From: Chloranthus sessilifolius
Taxonomy: Eukaryota > Streptophyta > Magnoliopsida > Chloranthales > Chloranthaceae
Assembly (NCBI GenBank): GCA_021018995.1
Contig: CM037592.1
Span: forward strand, 74,093,301-74,157,300
Direction of reading: 5' to 3'
DNA length: 64,000 nucleotides
The notes below the pieces were generated by a model. That model was given only the letters and a program-made list of their open reading frames with translations, had not been told where the DNA came from and ran no database searches. Of this stretch, positions 11,771-23,154 are shown piece after piece (the stretch's first letter is position 1; the number at the start of each line of letters is the position of its first letter). The translations under genes and the position numbers were made by a program.

Positions 11771-12227
11771 AGTTTTTTTCTAATAAATGCCCTGTTTCAG
11801 GCATTTAACTGAATTACGTGTCGGTATCCCGGTGCTTAATCACTTTGAGTCGGTCACCGACTCAGTGAGTGACCGGCTGACTTGCTCAGTGAGTTTCCTA
11901 GTTCTAACAACATTAGGACTAATTGCGCGGTTGTTGTGAGGTGCACAATCTGATTAAGTATCTCTTTCGAAGCGCTTAATCGATGAAGCTTGGGGGTCAA
12001 GGATTGTAAAACTAGGTTGGGCTTAGGCCAATTGCGTGTCGGTGGTGGGGCACTTAATTCGATCGCGCGTCTCATGGTGGGCATGTGATCGAGTCTTGAA
12101 GTGGTCTGGGAAAGGAAGTCTGGTCTGAAAGGGGGATTGATTGCATGTTTATGGTTTCGTGTGCAATCAAATTGCGCATGTGATTTTAGTCGCGTAATTC
12201 GGGGTTGCCCAGGTTCGGGTCAGGTAT

Positions 12228-12781
12228 GAAATGCCAGACTATTATTTCAGCCTGCATTTCAACTATATACTATTCTTTTAGTATATAGTCTCCCTACATT
12301 GGGGTCTGACTCACAGAGCTATTATTTCAACCTGTGTCCAGCCATGTACTATTCTTTCAGTACATGGTTCCGTCGTTAGGGTTATGGGGTCTGAAATGCC
12401 AGACTATTATTTCAGTCTACATTTCTACTATATACTATTATTTCAGTATATAGTCTCCCTACATCGGGATCTGAGCCACAGAACTATTGTTTCAGCCTGT
12501 GTTCACCCATGTACTATTATTTCAGTGCAAAGTTCCTAATTTAGGGTTAGGAGTCTGAAATATAAGACTATTGTTTCAGTATGCATTTTGACTATATATT
12601 ATTGTTTTAGTATATAGTCTCCCTATGTTGGGATCTGAGCCACAGAGCTATTGTTTCAGTCTGTGTTCAGCCATGTACTATTATTTCAGTGCATGGTTCC
12701 CATGTTAGGGTCATGGGGCCTGAGCCACGGAGCTATTATTTCAGCCTATGTCCAGCCATATACTATTGTTCTAGTATATGG
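12228..12781. repeat. Constant-loop hairpin array in the 3' LTR of C
   Basis: Fourteen inverted repeats, each with a 10-nt loop of type TATTRTTTCA closed by C and G. There are four stem families in fixed order: A, GAAATGC/GCATTTC (12228, 12393, 12557); B, ACTATATAC/GTATATAGT (12262, 12427, 12591); C, CACAG/CTGTG (12312, 12477, 12641, 12726); D, CCATGTAC/GTACATGG (12342, 12507, 12671, 12756). The ABCD block repeats every 165 bp or so three times and then ends C-D. At 12756 the D stem is CCATATAC/GTATATGG, a paired change. It lies in U3, upstream of the TATA box. Confidence 0.9.
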
Positions 12782-12860
12782 TCCCACATTAGGGTAAACG
12801 GATCAAAGGTTGATTGAATAAATTTGTATATTCTGAGAGGACAAAATGGGTTTGTCTACA

Positions 12861-12873
12861 GATGCCCCTCTTC
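12861..12873 (-). other. Polypurine tract of element C
   Basis: On the minus strand GAAGAGGGGCATC directly precedes the TGTAGA start of the 3' LTR. The matching tract of element D (59867-59879) has the same core, AGAGGGGCATC. Confidence 0.85.
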
Positions 12874-13074
12874 GGCGCCCTCTTGCGAAGTAAGAACGCG
12901 TCGAAAAAGTAGACACCCCTCATTCAATGAGTCTTCTCATTTCTCTTGGGAAATGATAAATGTGAATTGGGGATGCTGACATGACATGGTTGGCTTTCTT
13001 ATCTATCAGCGAGAGCTAAGATAGAGCATTCGAGGGCCCAGTGGTAGTTGTCGAAAGGTGTGTTCCATGTCGTG

Positions 13075-13310
13075 GATGCCCATGGGTGATCCCATCGCGT
13101 ATCGCGACCCGCTGTCATAAACAGTCGACGAGGGAAGTCAACATATCCTATTTCGTGGGTGCAAGGGGCATCCTGTCGTGTGGCGCGACCTGCTGCGAGT
13201 GATAGACAAACGGAAAGGAGAATCACCATATCCTAATCTGTGGGTGCACGGGGCATCCCGCTGCATGTCGCGACCTGCTATAAGGGGCAGTCAAACAGAG
13301 GAGTATGACG
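13075..13310. repeat. Imperfect tandem repeat, about three units
   Basis: Units begin near 13083, 13157 and 13241 with GGGTGMAMGGGGCATCC-like sequence, then TCGCGACC and TGCT, with 'catatcctaat' between them. Confidence 0.6.
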
Positions 13311-14071
13311 CAGTCGAGGTATAGGGGGGCATCATATAAATGTGCATAAGGTTCAAGGACCAATTAAAAAAATGTAATATAATGTCAAAGGCTTTGCAGG
13401 TCATGTCAAATCGGGTGCGTCATTGCTCACACCAATGTGCATCAGGCGTTCCTTTTCTAATAGGCATTTGCAAGTTCTCAGATCAAATATACTCATTGCT
13501 TGGTGTCCTAGGGGAATGACTGGTTCGGGCTGGTAATTGAAGTGAATTTTAGTTGGTGAGGTCTCTTTGTTTATTATTATTTTATTAGTCTCTTCTTTTG
13601 GTAGTTTGATTATTTTTTTTCGAAGTAAGAGATTTTTGGTTTTGGAAGTAAAAGATTTTTGGTTCGAGAAGTAAGAGATTTTTTTTTTTTTTTTTTTAAA
13701 GTTTGAAACTTAAGATCAATTCGGTGGTAAAACGGCAGAAAATGTGGCTTCCGAGACATCGTTGAGCAGATCCACCAGTACGGGACTTGTGAACCCGACC
13801 GTTGATGTGGTTGTCAAGATGACACTTGGCATGCCAGATACTCTGTCTAACCTTTTCGACGAATACTGATTATTGTCTCTTATGTGAGGACTACAGTGAT
13901 TCGCGAGTCGAGAAAGACAAATTTTGAAAATATTTTGATTTAATCAGAGCTAACTATATATTTACAAGGAATATCGAGTAATTTAAAAGTGGGTAGTACT
14001 TACCTGGGGATGATACTTACCTAAATTATGTGGAGCTTGTGTAGTCCGTGATGGGTTGTCGGGGTGATGCT

Positions 14072-14673
14072 GTGATGGGACTTTGGAGATTTCTTCTCTT
14101 TTCTTCATGTCCGTTGTGGCAGAGCTTGGCTGTCACCAATGTGATGAAACATCTTTGGAGAAGTGATGCTGCGATGGGACTTGGGGAATTTTTCTTTCTT
14201 TGGCTGTGAGCTGAATGAGTCCTGGCGACTGTTACATTGTGAGCAATTCGGGAGAGAGCTCTTTGCTTTAGCGATGGGACACGATCGAGCTTTCTCCCTT
14301 TTTTTATCATATGGCGTGGCAGGTGTTGTCTAAGCTTTTTTGGGTAGTGATATTTGTGATAGGATATTAGCTGAGCATAGTTAATTTATTGCGATGGGAC
14401 AGGTAGGATAGTTGTGCGGTAAGTGTGTTTTGTTTCTTTCTTTGGCAGATCTTGGGTTATGAAAAAAATCACGTTATGGTTGCGTCGTGATTGGCTTAGT
14501 TTTTTTTGGCTGTGTGCCCACGACTTTGGGAGATTTGCTTTTAGCTTTTCGTAATGGGACTGGATATTGAGGTGGTATCATATGTGTGCATGTTATCGTG
14601 ATGGGATGTGGGTGAGCGGCTGCCCCTCTCTCCTTCTTTCTCTCTGAACAACCTGTGAGGCTATGCGATGGGA
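14072..14673 (+). repeat. Dispersed GCGATGGGAC motif series
   Basis: GYGATGGGAC or a one-base variant occurs at about 14072, 14171, 14271, 14391, 14551, 14598 and 14664, with intervals of roughly 50-160 bp and unrelated sequence between. It is inside the 3' noncoding region of C, upstream (plus strand) of the PMD gene. Confidence 0.6.
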
Positions 14674-15174
14674 CATGAGAGTTTTGACCAAGGTGAGGTA
14701 GAAAGATGTGAAGGTATAGATTTTGTCCAAAGTCAGGCATTGTGCGCCTAGTTTAGGTCGCTCAATATGATTGCGCGCATGTTTTTAGGCATGCGATCAC
14801 AGGTTCAAAGGGCTATTTACCCGTGTCTGATTATGCACGTGAATGTATTATGCGCTCTAATCATAGCGCGTGAACGAGGCATCACCAGGTCACTGTGCGG
14901 GCGACCTTTCTTATTGTGCGATTTATAGTAGGCGCGGGATCGGAGCGTCACCAAGTCAATGTACGTGCGACCTTTCATATTGCGTGGCTAGACTGTGTCA
15001 TTTGAAAAGGTTGTGTGGTTTACAATAGGCGCGTGATCGGAGGGTCGTGCCGTCGGCGTGGGCGATGGTTTAATTACACGTTCGGGTCGGAGCGCATGTT
15101 TTGGATTGAGCACTGTGTGCGTTGCGTGTGACCGAGTTAAGCGCACGTGTTTGGGCGCGTGATTAAGTCCGTAC

Positions 15175-15184
15175 TATATATAAG
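15175..15184 (+). promoter_or_regulatory. TATA-like element, upstream copy
   Basis: TATATATAAG is followed by a leader ('ctctggtttagtctcgag', then 'gtcgtttcttcc' at about 15307) that resembles the sequence after the TATA box at 17671. It suggests a duplicated promoter and leader of the antisense gene. Confidence 0.4.
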
Positions 15185-17669
15185 CGAGAGAGCCTTCATT
15201 TATTTCTCATTCTCTGGTTTAGTCTCGAGTTTTACTTTTTCTAGATATCTTATGTTTTAAAATTAATGTTTTAATAATATCGGATGATCTAACAGTCTAA
15301 TTGTGATGTCGTTTCTTCCTATGCTCGTGATTTTTGCATGATCTTCACCCTGAGGTGATGCTCTGAGACGGTGTCATTTTGAGAATGGGTGGTATTGGGA
15401 ATGAGGGTGCTAGTCTTCACATTTATCCCTTTTAGGGAGCAGTGAAGGCAGCATTGAGGAGGCGACAGCGGAGGAGGTGAAGATGGCAGAAGAGAAAGGT
15501 GCTACAAGTGGAGGGGTGTGTTCCCAACCAATCCTCCACCTCTCCTTCTGAAGCCTCCGATTGGATGCTCTAAGTCTAGTGGTATTCTTTCTGAGGCCTC
15601 CGATTAGGCATTTTGCTCATCGCTTTGTGTTGATTTCAGGTTTCCAGTTTTCCTTTTGGGTTGTAAGTTAGGTTCTAGGTCTTTGTTTTGGGTTGTGAAT
15701 AAAGATGTGTTATTATTTTTTTTTTTGTGCTTATTTATTTGTTTTAACTCATTTAATGGATTAGTCAATGCGTATTTGATTTGTTTAGTTTAGTTTAGGT
15801 TTTATCTCAGAGTTTTGGATTCATTCCAGATTTATTCAGGGTTTGTCCCGAGATTAATTTGTTTGATTGAGTTTTTTATAGAGGGTTTACTTGACCTTAT
15901 TGGGTTTGTTGGGGGCATTTCTTTTTATTAGGTCTCAAACAAGTCAGGATCTTACTTTAGAAAGTTTTTGTTTGTTTGTTTATTTTAAAGTTTTTTGTTT
16001 GAGATGATACTTGTTAGAAATGTGTGAATTTAGGGTTTAATCTGAAGTTTCTAGATGGGTGTTAAGTGTTTGAATTCTATTGGCCTGTTTGTTTTGCTTT
16101 GGTTTTGTGTTCCTTTGGAGGGGTAAGTGTTGCGTGATTATTAGTTTATTAGATTGTCATGGATTGTGGCTTTTTCCTTTTTTTTTTTAGAGAGGGTATG
16201 TGTTTGGTTTGGATTTAATTAGATTGGAAGGGTTTTAACGGTGTGACAGTTGTCATATTGTAATTTAGGAAGGTATAGTTTATATAAGTGTGAGCCCAAA
16301 GGCTTTGGTTCTTGTTGTTTTCAATTTTATTTCAAGTTCAGGATTAGAATTTTTGGGGCATTTTTGGTTTGTGATTTAGGGCATTTTTTTGTTGATATCT
16401 TTTCTTCCTTTTTATTTTGTATCCTGAGTATTGAACCCGAAGAGTTGTGATTATTGAGGATTATTGGGAATGGATGGAATTGGGAATGCAAGGTAGCAAT
16501 CGAATTGCTACCGTGCTAAGGGAAGAAGTGGAGGAGAAAAAGGTGGTAGAGAGGAAACCCAAGGATAAGGCAGGGTCGGAGTTCTCGTGATCGATGCCTA
16601 TTTTTCCTCGGTAGGCTTTGCTAATTCAGTGTTAGTTGCTCTTCCTTGTTATGCTTTCCAAGGTGAGCTTCCAAAGGTGAATCCCGTAGATCCTGGGTGG
16701 CTTTCTGTGAGCCACTCTTCCTTTTTTGTTGGATTGGGGTGGGGAAAGGTTGTGATTGTCTAGATTCGTTTAGGCTGCGTTCCTCCTCCGGGCTTTACTA
16801 AGATTTTTAGTTTCCTGAATAAATTCGGATTCGGGCATTGCCTGAACATGTTGGTTTTAAATTTCTTATTTTAAGGTGTATATTCAGAGGGTGCCCTCGG
16901 TGTATTTTGTAATGATTTTATCTATTTATGAAGTGATTATCTTTTTAATTCTGTTTGTGGTTATTTAGTAAATTTTTGGTTTGGTCTACTTTGTGGCCTA
17001 CATTATTTGTTTTGAGTGTGATGTTTATTTATTTAAGTTTGGTTTGATTTAGTTTCTTTATTTTGGAACCGGGGTACATTGGGGGCAGTTTTGGTTTAGT
17101 TTAGTTTGGGTCTTAATTGAAGTGCAAATATGATGTTGGGGGGGGGGCATTTATTTATTTATTTTATTTTTTTAGTTTAGTTTAGGGTGTATATTTTCTA
17201 AGTTAGAAGTGTCCTTGGATTGGTGATTAGTGTCGAAAATGTCCTAATTTGGCTATGTGAACCTGTTGTTCTAGGCACATAGTCTGTATTTCTGGGGGAT
17301 TGTGTGCTTCACTCCGGGCATAGGAACAAATTGCACGCCGGCAAGGATGCGCGCGATTCCGGTGGTCGGAAGGCCATTAAGCTTTGGTGTCCGGTCATTT
17401 TACCAATTTAAATGCACGGTATAGGGCGCATGATTAGAGACGGTGGTTGGTCTCTATGCGGGTGACATTTGGGATTTACGTGCCGTTGTGTGGGCGCTTG
17501 AGATGATTACGCGTCTGGGAATCTGTGCACAATTGACTGGTCGAGTTTGTTTGAGCGGGCAATGAACTGTTTACGCACGAGAGATTGGGCATTTGATCTG
17601 AATTAAGCACGGGGAGTGTGGTGTGTGATTAGATCGAGCTTGTCAGTTGACACGCGCGATTTGGGTGTG
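15185..17669. other. Region between the two TATA elements, no clear gene
   Basis: T-rich, intron-like sequence. Two short similar segments ('gaatggrtggwattgggaatg' style) at about 15383 and 16468 are each followed by purine-rich, possibly coding GAGGAGG stretches. I see no family similarity. It may be a decayed duplicate of the 5' part of the PMD gene. Confidence 0.4.
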
Positions 17670-17681
17670 TTATATATATAG
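17670..17681 (+). promoter_or_regulatory. TATA box of the antisense PMD gene
   Basis: TATATATATA at 17671-17680, about 170 bp before the ATG at 17849, with a pyrimidine-rich leader between. The distance fits a plant promoter plus short 5' UTR. Confidence 0.5.
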
Positions 17682-17848
17682 TTCAAAAATTTTCATTTTC
17701 ATGCTATCCGTTTTTGTCTTCTATTCTCTAGTTTCCTTGTTTCCTTACGCTATAGTTTTCGTGTTTTTACAATATCTTACAATCTGACCATCCATTTTAG
17801 GTGCCGTTTCTTCCATTCTCTTTAATTTTTTGAGCTCTTTCTTCTAGG

Positions 17849-20800
17849 ATGGAGGCTGAGGGTGGTGGTAGACATGATCCTACTATTTTTGAGTTGGAGA
17901 GGATCATGATGGGGGAGATAGGTGAGACGTCCAAGGCTCAGACTGATGCTATAGTAGGAGAGGTGGATGTCGGGGAGATGGTTAGAGAGAAGGTACCGGT
18001 GGGTGATCAGGCGAAGGTCAGGGAGGAGGTAGTCAAGATTAAGCAGAGTGTAGCTGAGGATGAGGGCGAGAGGGTTGAGGGCAAGAGAGATGGCGAGGAG
18101 GAGAGAGCTGAGGATGAGGCTGAGGAGCACTAGGGTGAGGAGCGTCAGGCTCGCAGACACTTCCTGCTGGAGGATTTCTTCGCTCGAGGCCGGGTAGGTA
18201 CCCGTGACCAAGAGTTCTTTCAATTTTTTTTTAGGCATTTAAGTTATGACATAGATTTATTAGGATCCAAAAACACTTTTTAATTTATGTTGAACCTGCA
18301 TTGATCATTGATTGTGTGCTCACCCATGCATAATGACGACATCTAGAGATAGGTCATGTCTCTACTTTATTGTTCTTATCATGTTTTGTGTGCATGTTAT
18401 GAATTTTCATTGTGTGTATTAGCATATTTTGTTGGCTTCTTGGTGGATTTATCTGTCTCTCATCGTAGGTATGTGTGTTAGTCTTATTTTTCTTGCTTGT
18501 GTTTCATTCAATAGGAGCCTCTGCAGCTGGTTATCAGCTCGACATGGGTGAAGTCTCATACTTGGTACCATGCCTTGCAGGAGTTTCAGAGGGCGCGGTT
18601 GGTGTCTTTCAGCTTCGGATCAATCCTAGAGCTAGAGCCCTTTTAGGTCGTTGGAGGTCTGATTGCGGCGATCCTAGAGAGGTGGAGGGAGGAGCATCAG
18701 GTGCTTCTCTTTCCAGTTGGTATGTTGTTGTTGACTTCAGAGGACTGGGTCCTCATTATTGGTCTTCATTTTGAGGGTGAGCCGATCACGAGGCGGATTG
18801 TGAGAGAGTATTTGGAGGTGTGTGTGGAGATTTTAGGTGTCCCATATAGGTCAGTGGATCGGGGTCGGTGTACTTCGAGTCACTTGGTTCTTTGATACAT
18901 TCACTAGAGGCTTCATCCCTCCGAGGCGTCATTTGGAGGCGAGGACATCTTATGAGGTACGTTGCGTGGTGGTGGCCGGTCGGGAGTCTGTCGTTGAGTC
19001 GGGGTTGGCTGAGGATAGAGTGCTTTGAGCATTCTTGCTGCACTTCCTCAGTGCAGTACTCTTTTCTTCTTCGACTCGGGGATGCGTCACCGAGTTGTTT
19101 TTACTAACTCTTAGGGACTTGGATCGGGTCCTTACCTATGCATGGGGTGTGGCCGCATTGGCGCATCTCTATGAGCAGCTTTTTCGTCGGGGATGGGAAT
19201 CGCTACGATTGGAGGTTTCCTTCCCTTCCTCTACGTGAGTTTTAGTTAATCAGTTTCATGACGACTTTGTTTTCTTGGTCTTTTAGGGGTAGCTATTGAG
19301 CATTTCTTCTTTTTTCATTTTCTAGTTTTGGGTGTATGTTCACTTCGCCTTTCTTCACCTGGGGGTTCCATTGGAGGTGAGGTTCACATTTCTGCAGATG
19401 CATGTGTGGAGGGCAGTGCTACGGGGTCGTCGTTGGTCTTCGGATCTTCAGACTGTGCGTGGTCTTTTTGAGGGCATGCATGCGGGGTAGGTATATATCA
19501 TTATGTTCACATTTTATTTCATTCTGTTTGAGCTTTTGGAGTCTAAGGTTTCATTGACGGGTTGTCTTGCTTATTTGATTGTAGGTAATCTGGAGGCCCT
19601 ACGAGGATGGGGAAGATGCCGCTGTGCCGGTGATTCAGTCTGGTCAACCCTTCTTTGACATGGACATATGGGTCCATTGTTTTGAGAAGGTGGAGAGGAT
19701 CCACCTATCTCGAGTGGTATGACAGTTGGGGCTCACTCAGGGAGTCCCTCTAGAGATTTACCACAGGGTGGCGAAGAGGATGATCGGCCCTCCTGGCTGA
19801 AACTTTGCAGAGTGGATGGCACTTTAGATGGCTGATTTTAGAGCTGGGGGACCAAGGTGACAAGGGCGCGTGACGAGGCAGATGTGCAAGAGTATGTGAG
19901 GTGGTTTAGTGCTCTGGGTGGTGGGCGCCTCTTCACACGTCCCTTCCATGGGAGTTGTTCTTTTGCGGTAGGCGGGCCGGAGTCGGCGTCAGCATTGAGG
20001 GAGTGACTGGCCGCATTGGAGCAGGGCCATCTTACAGGAGTGTGCGGGGTGCATTAGATGCCCTTCATGGGGCGATGGAGCAGATGGAGTGTTCTCCTCG
20101 ACCTGATGAGGAGATGTTGCACTCCCTAGCCACCTCGGTTGCCCAGGCTAGGGGAGCGAAGGATGAGTTGGGGGCTCAGCTAGCGGAGACTCGGTGGCTC
20201 TTAGTGAGTTAGTTTGTTGGTTTAATTGTTTATGTATTAAACTGACTTAGTCTTCTAGTTATTCTGATGTAGTTGTTGTGTCTTGTTTTCTTTTGGTCAA
20301 TCTGAGAGGGAGGGTGAGGTCGTCAGTCATGCAACGATGGTCGAGTTGTTATGCGGTCAGCAGCAGGCCGGCCCCGAGGAGGAGGCCAGCCGACGATCTG
20401 AGATTGATTGATTGGTAAGGGTCTTGTTTAGATTAATTAGTCATGGGTAGTTCGTGGATTCTTATTAATTCTGGCACATTTGTTAATGTTTGCTGAGGGC
20501 AGAGCTTTCCGCCACGGGGGCCGCTGCTCAGGCATTCAATCCTTCTTCGGTTGCCTCTTTTAGTTGAGTGGATCCAGGGATGGCTTAGCTATCGGCCGAG
20601 CTGAAGCACTGGGTAAGTTCCATTCACTCTTTTGACTCGCTTGTTATAATTATAGCAGTTCATTGGGTGTTATTGTTTCACTTCTTAATAGTTTACTAAT
20701 ATCGTGTTAATCTTTTAGCGTCAGATTGCCAAGGACTTCCAGACGAGGGAGGCAACTGCTGCCTCTCTATGCCTTAAGAGTCAGGTATGGTTTCAGGTTT

Positions 20801-21482
20801 GGCGTAATTCAGTTTAGATTATCTCATGTATTTTGTTTTGGCATGTCATGTGTTGGCTCATTTGGTTCTTTGTGTAGGCTGTTCTGGACTCTGCTCCTGA
20901 GGCTCCCCCTCAGGGGTCTGCTCCTGTCCCTACTAGGTACATTTTAGCTATTATATTCATAGTTTATTTGTCATTGTAGTGTTATCTAATGTATTTGTTT
21001 GTTCTTGTTGCAGTCGCGTACGTTTGTTGTTCCTTCTGCGCCTCCTGTTGATCCAGTGACCACTGCGACGGTCGAGCGTTTTCTGGAGGAGAAGCTGGTT
21101 CTGGTATAATCCTTTCCCTTTCAAAGTTTTTTTTTTTTGTATTATTTTTTTTTACTTAGTGTGATTATGCAGGTTCGTCAGCTTGAGGAGTGAGCGGGGA
21201 GTGCACAGGTTGGCTAGTCAGCTTGATGGATCGGAGTCGAGGGCTACGAGTTCCTCGGCTGGGCAGTCTTGCCACACGACATGGGATCGTGTTGGGGGTG
21301 ATGCTCATGAGGATTCTATCATTCGTGAGATTCTTATGGGGTATCCTCCTTATTCTCGATCAAGGCGGTCTATTAGTCAGACAAGTGAGGGGGATTCTGT
21401 GGTAGGGCCACGTCGTCTAGAGGTTCAGCAGACTCCGAGTGCTGGGATTGTGTTTTTGGAGGATCAGTCTGCAGACCTCTGA
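17849..21482 (+). pseudogene. Plant mobile domain (PMD) gene carried antisense in element C
   Basis: Exon-like blocks are separated by T-rich GT...AG introns. The first (17849-18190) encodes an acidic, Glu-rich N-terminus. The next (about 18514-19235) reads HALQEFQRARLVSF, then ILERWREEHQVLLFPVG, FEGEPITRRI and DLDRVLTYAWGVAALAHL. A later block (19586 on) reads VIWRPYED, FFDMDIWVHCFEKVERIHL and QLGLTQGVP, and then EYVRWFSALGG near 19890. This order matches the PMD fold of MAIN/MAIL-type proteins, known in host silencing genes and in transposons. In-frame stops (for example 18643 and 18893) and frame changes mark decay. Exon borders are approximate. Function in the element is unknown. Confidence 0.8.
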
Positions 21483-23154
21483 GCTGATGATACCGGGGAC
21501 AACGATGATCGGCCATCCTAGCGGCAGAGTAGGGAGTTGGGGTGCATGTGTATTTTTCGTTTTGTCCATTGTGTGTGTGTGGTATATACAAGGGGTATGC
21601 CCCCGATGACAAGTGTAAAGAGAGAAAAGAAAATTTTTGATATATATATAGAGAGATTTTTGATTTAGATGTACTTGATTGCCTCCTTTTCTTTTGGTTA
21701 CCTCTCGTATTTGTCCTTCACTTGTTTAGTTTCTTTAGTGCCGTCAACCATCATCGGGACTTGGATGCTTTCGGAGCTAGCTTGGTGGTGGTTTAAAGGT
21801 TGCTTCGTATCTGCACATGTAAAGGTAACTCTATCAGTAATTTTTGTTCTCCCCCTTGCTAGTTGTCAAGGGGGGCGAGTATCTCAGACCGAGGTCTGGT
21901 AGTAAAGGATGGATATGTTGCTCTTTTTCATTTCTTTTTTTTCTATTTTCTATTTTTTGTTCTTTTTCTTTTTGAGTGAAAATAATGCAACAGGGAAAGA
22001 AAATAACTAGAATAATAATAAAAATAAAAAATAAAAATGCCCCAGTGTAGGAGCATGGTAGGATCGGTAGTATAGTGTCTCTGGTAGCATTCTCCAGACG
22101 GTAACTTCGTTATTCCTCATCTTCCTTGGTGATTCTCGTTCTAATCCAAAAGAAAAAAAATGTCCCAGTGTGTAGATGCAATGGAGTTTTTCTGGGTTTG
22201 AGATGAGCACTTTTGGGTCTATGAGCGGTCATAGGTATTTGAGTGAGTTAGTTTTGAAGAAGAGTTTATTAGTACTATCATCGAACTAGGGAAGGTCTCT
22301 TCAATTATATCAGTTGTGTACAGGGGTCTACCTTAAGGGTATCGGTCATCTTATCCCGTGGTTATGAGGGAGAAGTATGGTAGGTATAGTAAGTGATTAC
22401 ATCAGTCATCATTCATCGATTTTTGGTTTCATTCTTAAGAGTATCCTGTAAGGCTTCCGATTTATCGTCTTAAAACAAAATAAAAAGTAGAAGAGGGGGT
22501 AAGGCTCAATGATGTGGGGATTAGTTTTGTATCTAACATTTTGCAAAAGGGATGAGTAACAATCCTTTTCTTAGAGGGATACGGGGTGCCATGATTGAGC
22601 TCTTCGTCATGTTTCGGTACCATTAAGACTCACATTCTATGGTTAGCAGGAGTTTATCCTCCTCCCGCCGCCTTACGACAATATCTAGTAGTGTGGGGAC
22701 ATCAGGGATACCCTCGTAGCTTGCTTATACACTACTAGTAAAGTTACCTAAGATGTCCTCACGGCTTGCTTATGCTTCCCTGAGCCCATTGACTTGTTCA
22801 TTGGTCGTAATGCTCTTACTCGAATTTTTTTTTATGTATGTATTTTTAAAAGCATTCTACTAGCTCAAGAATAATGAGTTTTGATTGAACCTAGCATCTT
22901 CATTTTTTTTTGCTCTAACGTCTCGTCCAATGGTTGAGGAAGGGAAATGAGGATCAAGTGTTACTTATACTTTTGAAAGAGGTTAGGTATGTCACTAGTC
23001 CTTTGATCAGGTTGTCCGAATAAGAAAGTGGGCAATAAATTGGAGGTCTTAGGGATATTCTAAGAATTAATGACATACGATCGATGAATGGGTCGTGACA
23101 ACTACGGGGGTGGTAAGTATAAGCTTTTAACCATGGGATGTGATGAGCACAGGG
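21483..23154. other. Spacer between PMD gene and integrase of C
   Basis: No coding similarity. Long T runs (21925-21980), a purine/A-rich patch (21980-22040), and two similar short segments with 'cctcgtagcttgcttat' and 'cctcacggcttgcttat' at about 22710 and 22757. This is where the converging gene ends (minus pol, plus PMD) face each other. Confidence 0.6.

Larger units (their letters stand above)
9940..12860 (-). repeat. 3' LTR of element C
   Basis: 2.9 kb, collinear with 37619-40506 over its length. The minus strand begins TGTAGACAAACCC and ends CACCAATA (the 5' copy ends CACCAACA). In U3-to-U5 order it holds the hairpin array, a TATA box and an AT-rich array. The two copies differ by scattered substitutions and small indels, so the insertion is not recent. 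Confidence 0.92.
12874..15174. other. 3' noncoding region of C with several short repeats
   Basis: No coding similarity on either strand. It contains about three imperfect tandem units of 75-90 bp at 13075-13310 (GGGGCATCCCGCTG-type core followed by CGACCTGCT), a T-run at 13680, the GATGGGAC series, and at 14880-15060 repeated segments with 'gcgacctttc' and 'ggcgcgtgatcgga'. Confidence 0.6.

Noticed and set aside
12228-12781. CRISPR-like array (constant short repeat with variable spacers)
   Set aside because: The constant part is a 10-nt loop and the flanks are paired stems of four recurring families, not unique spacers. The context is a plant LTR.
17822-18238. Minus-strand Leu-rich open frame of 138 codons opposite the first PMD exon
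   Set aside because: Its Leu/Ser composition is the antisense of the GAG-rich acidic exon and shows no domain signature.
21183-21482. Separate Ser-rich gene at 21183
   Set aside because: It lies downstream of the PMD blocks in the same orientation, after intron-like T-rich sequence, and is better read as the 3' exon of the PMD gene. Its own frame is short.
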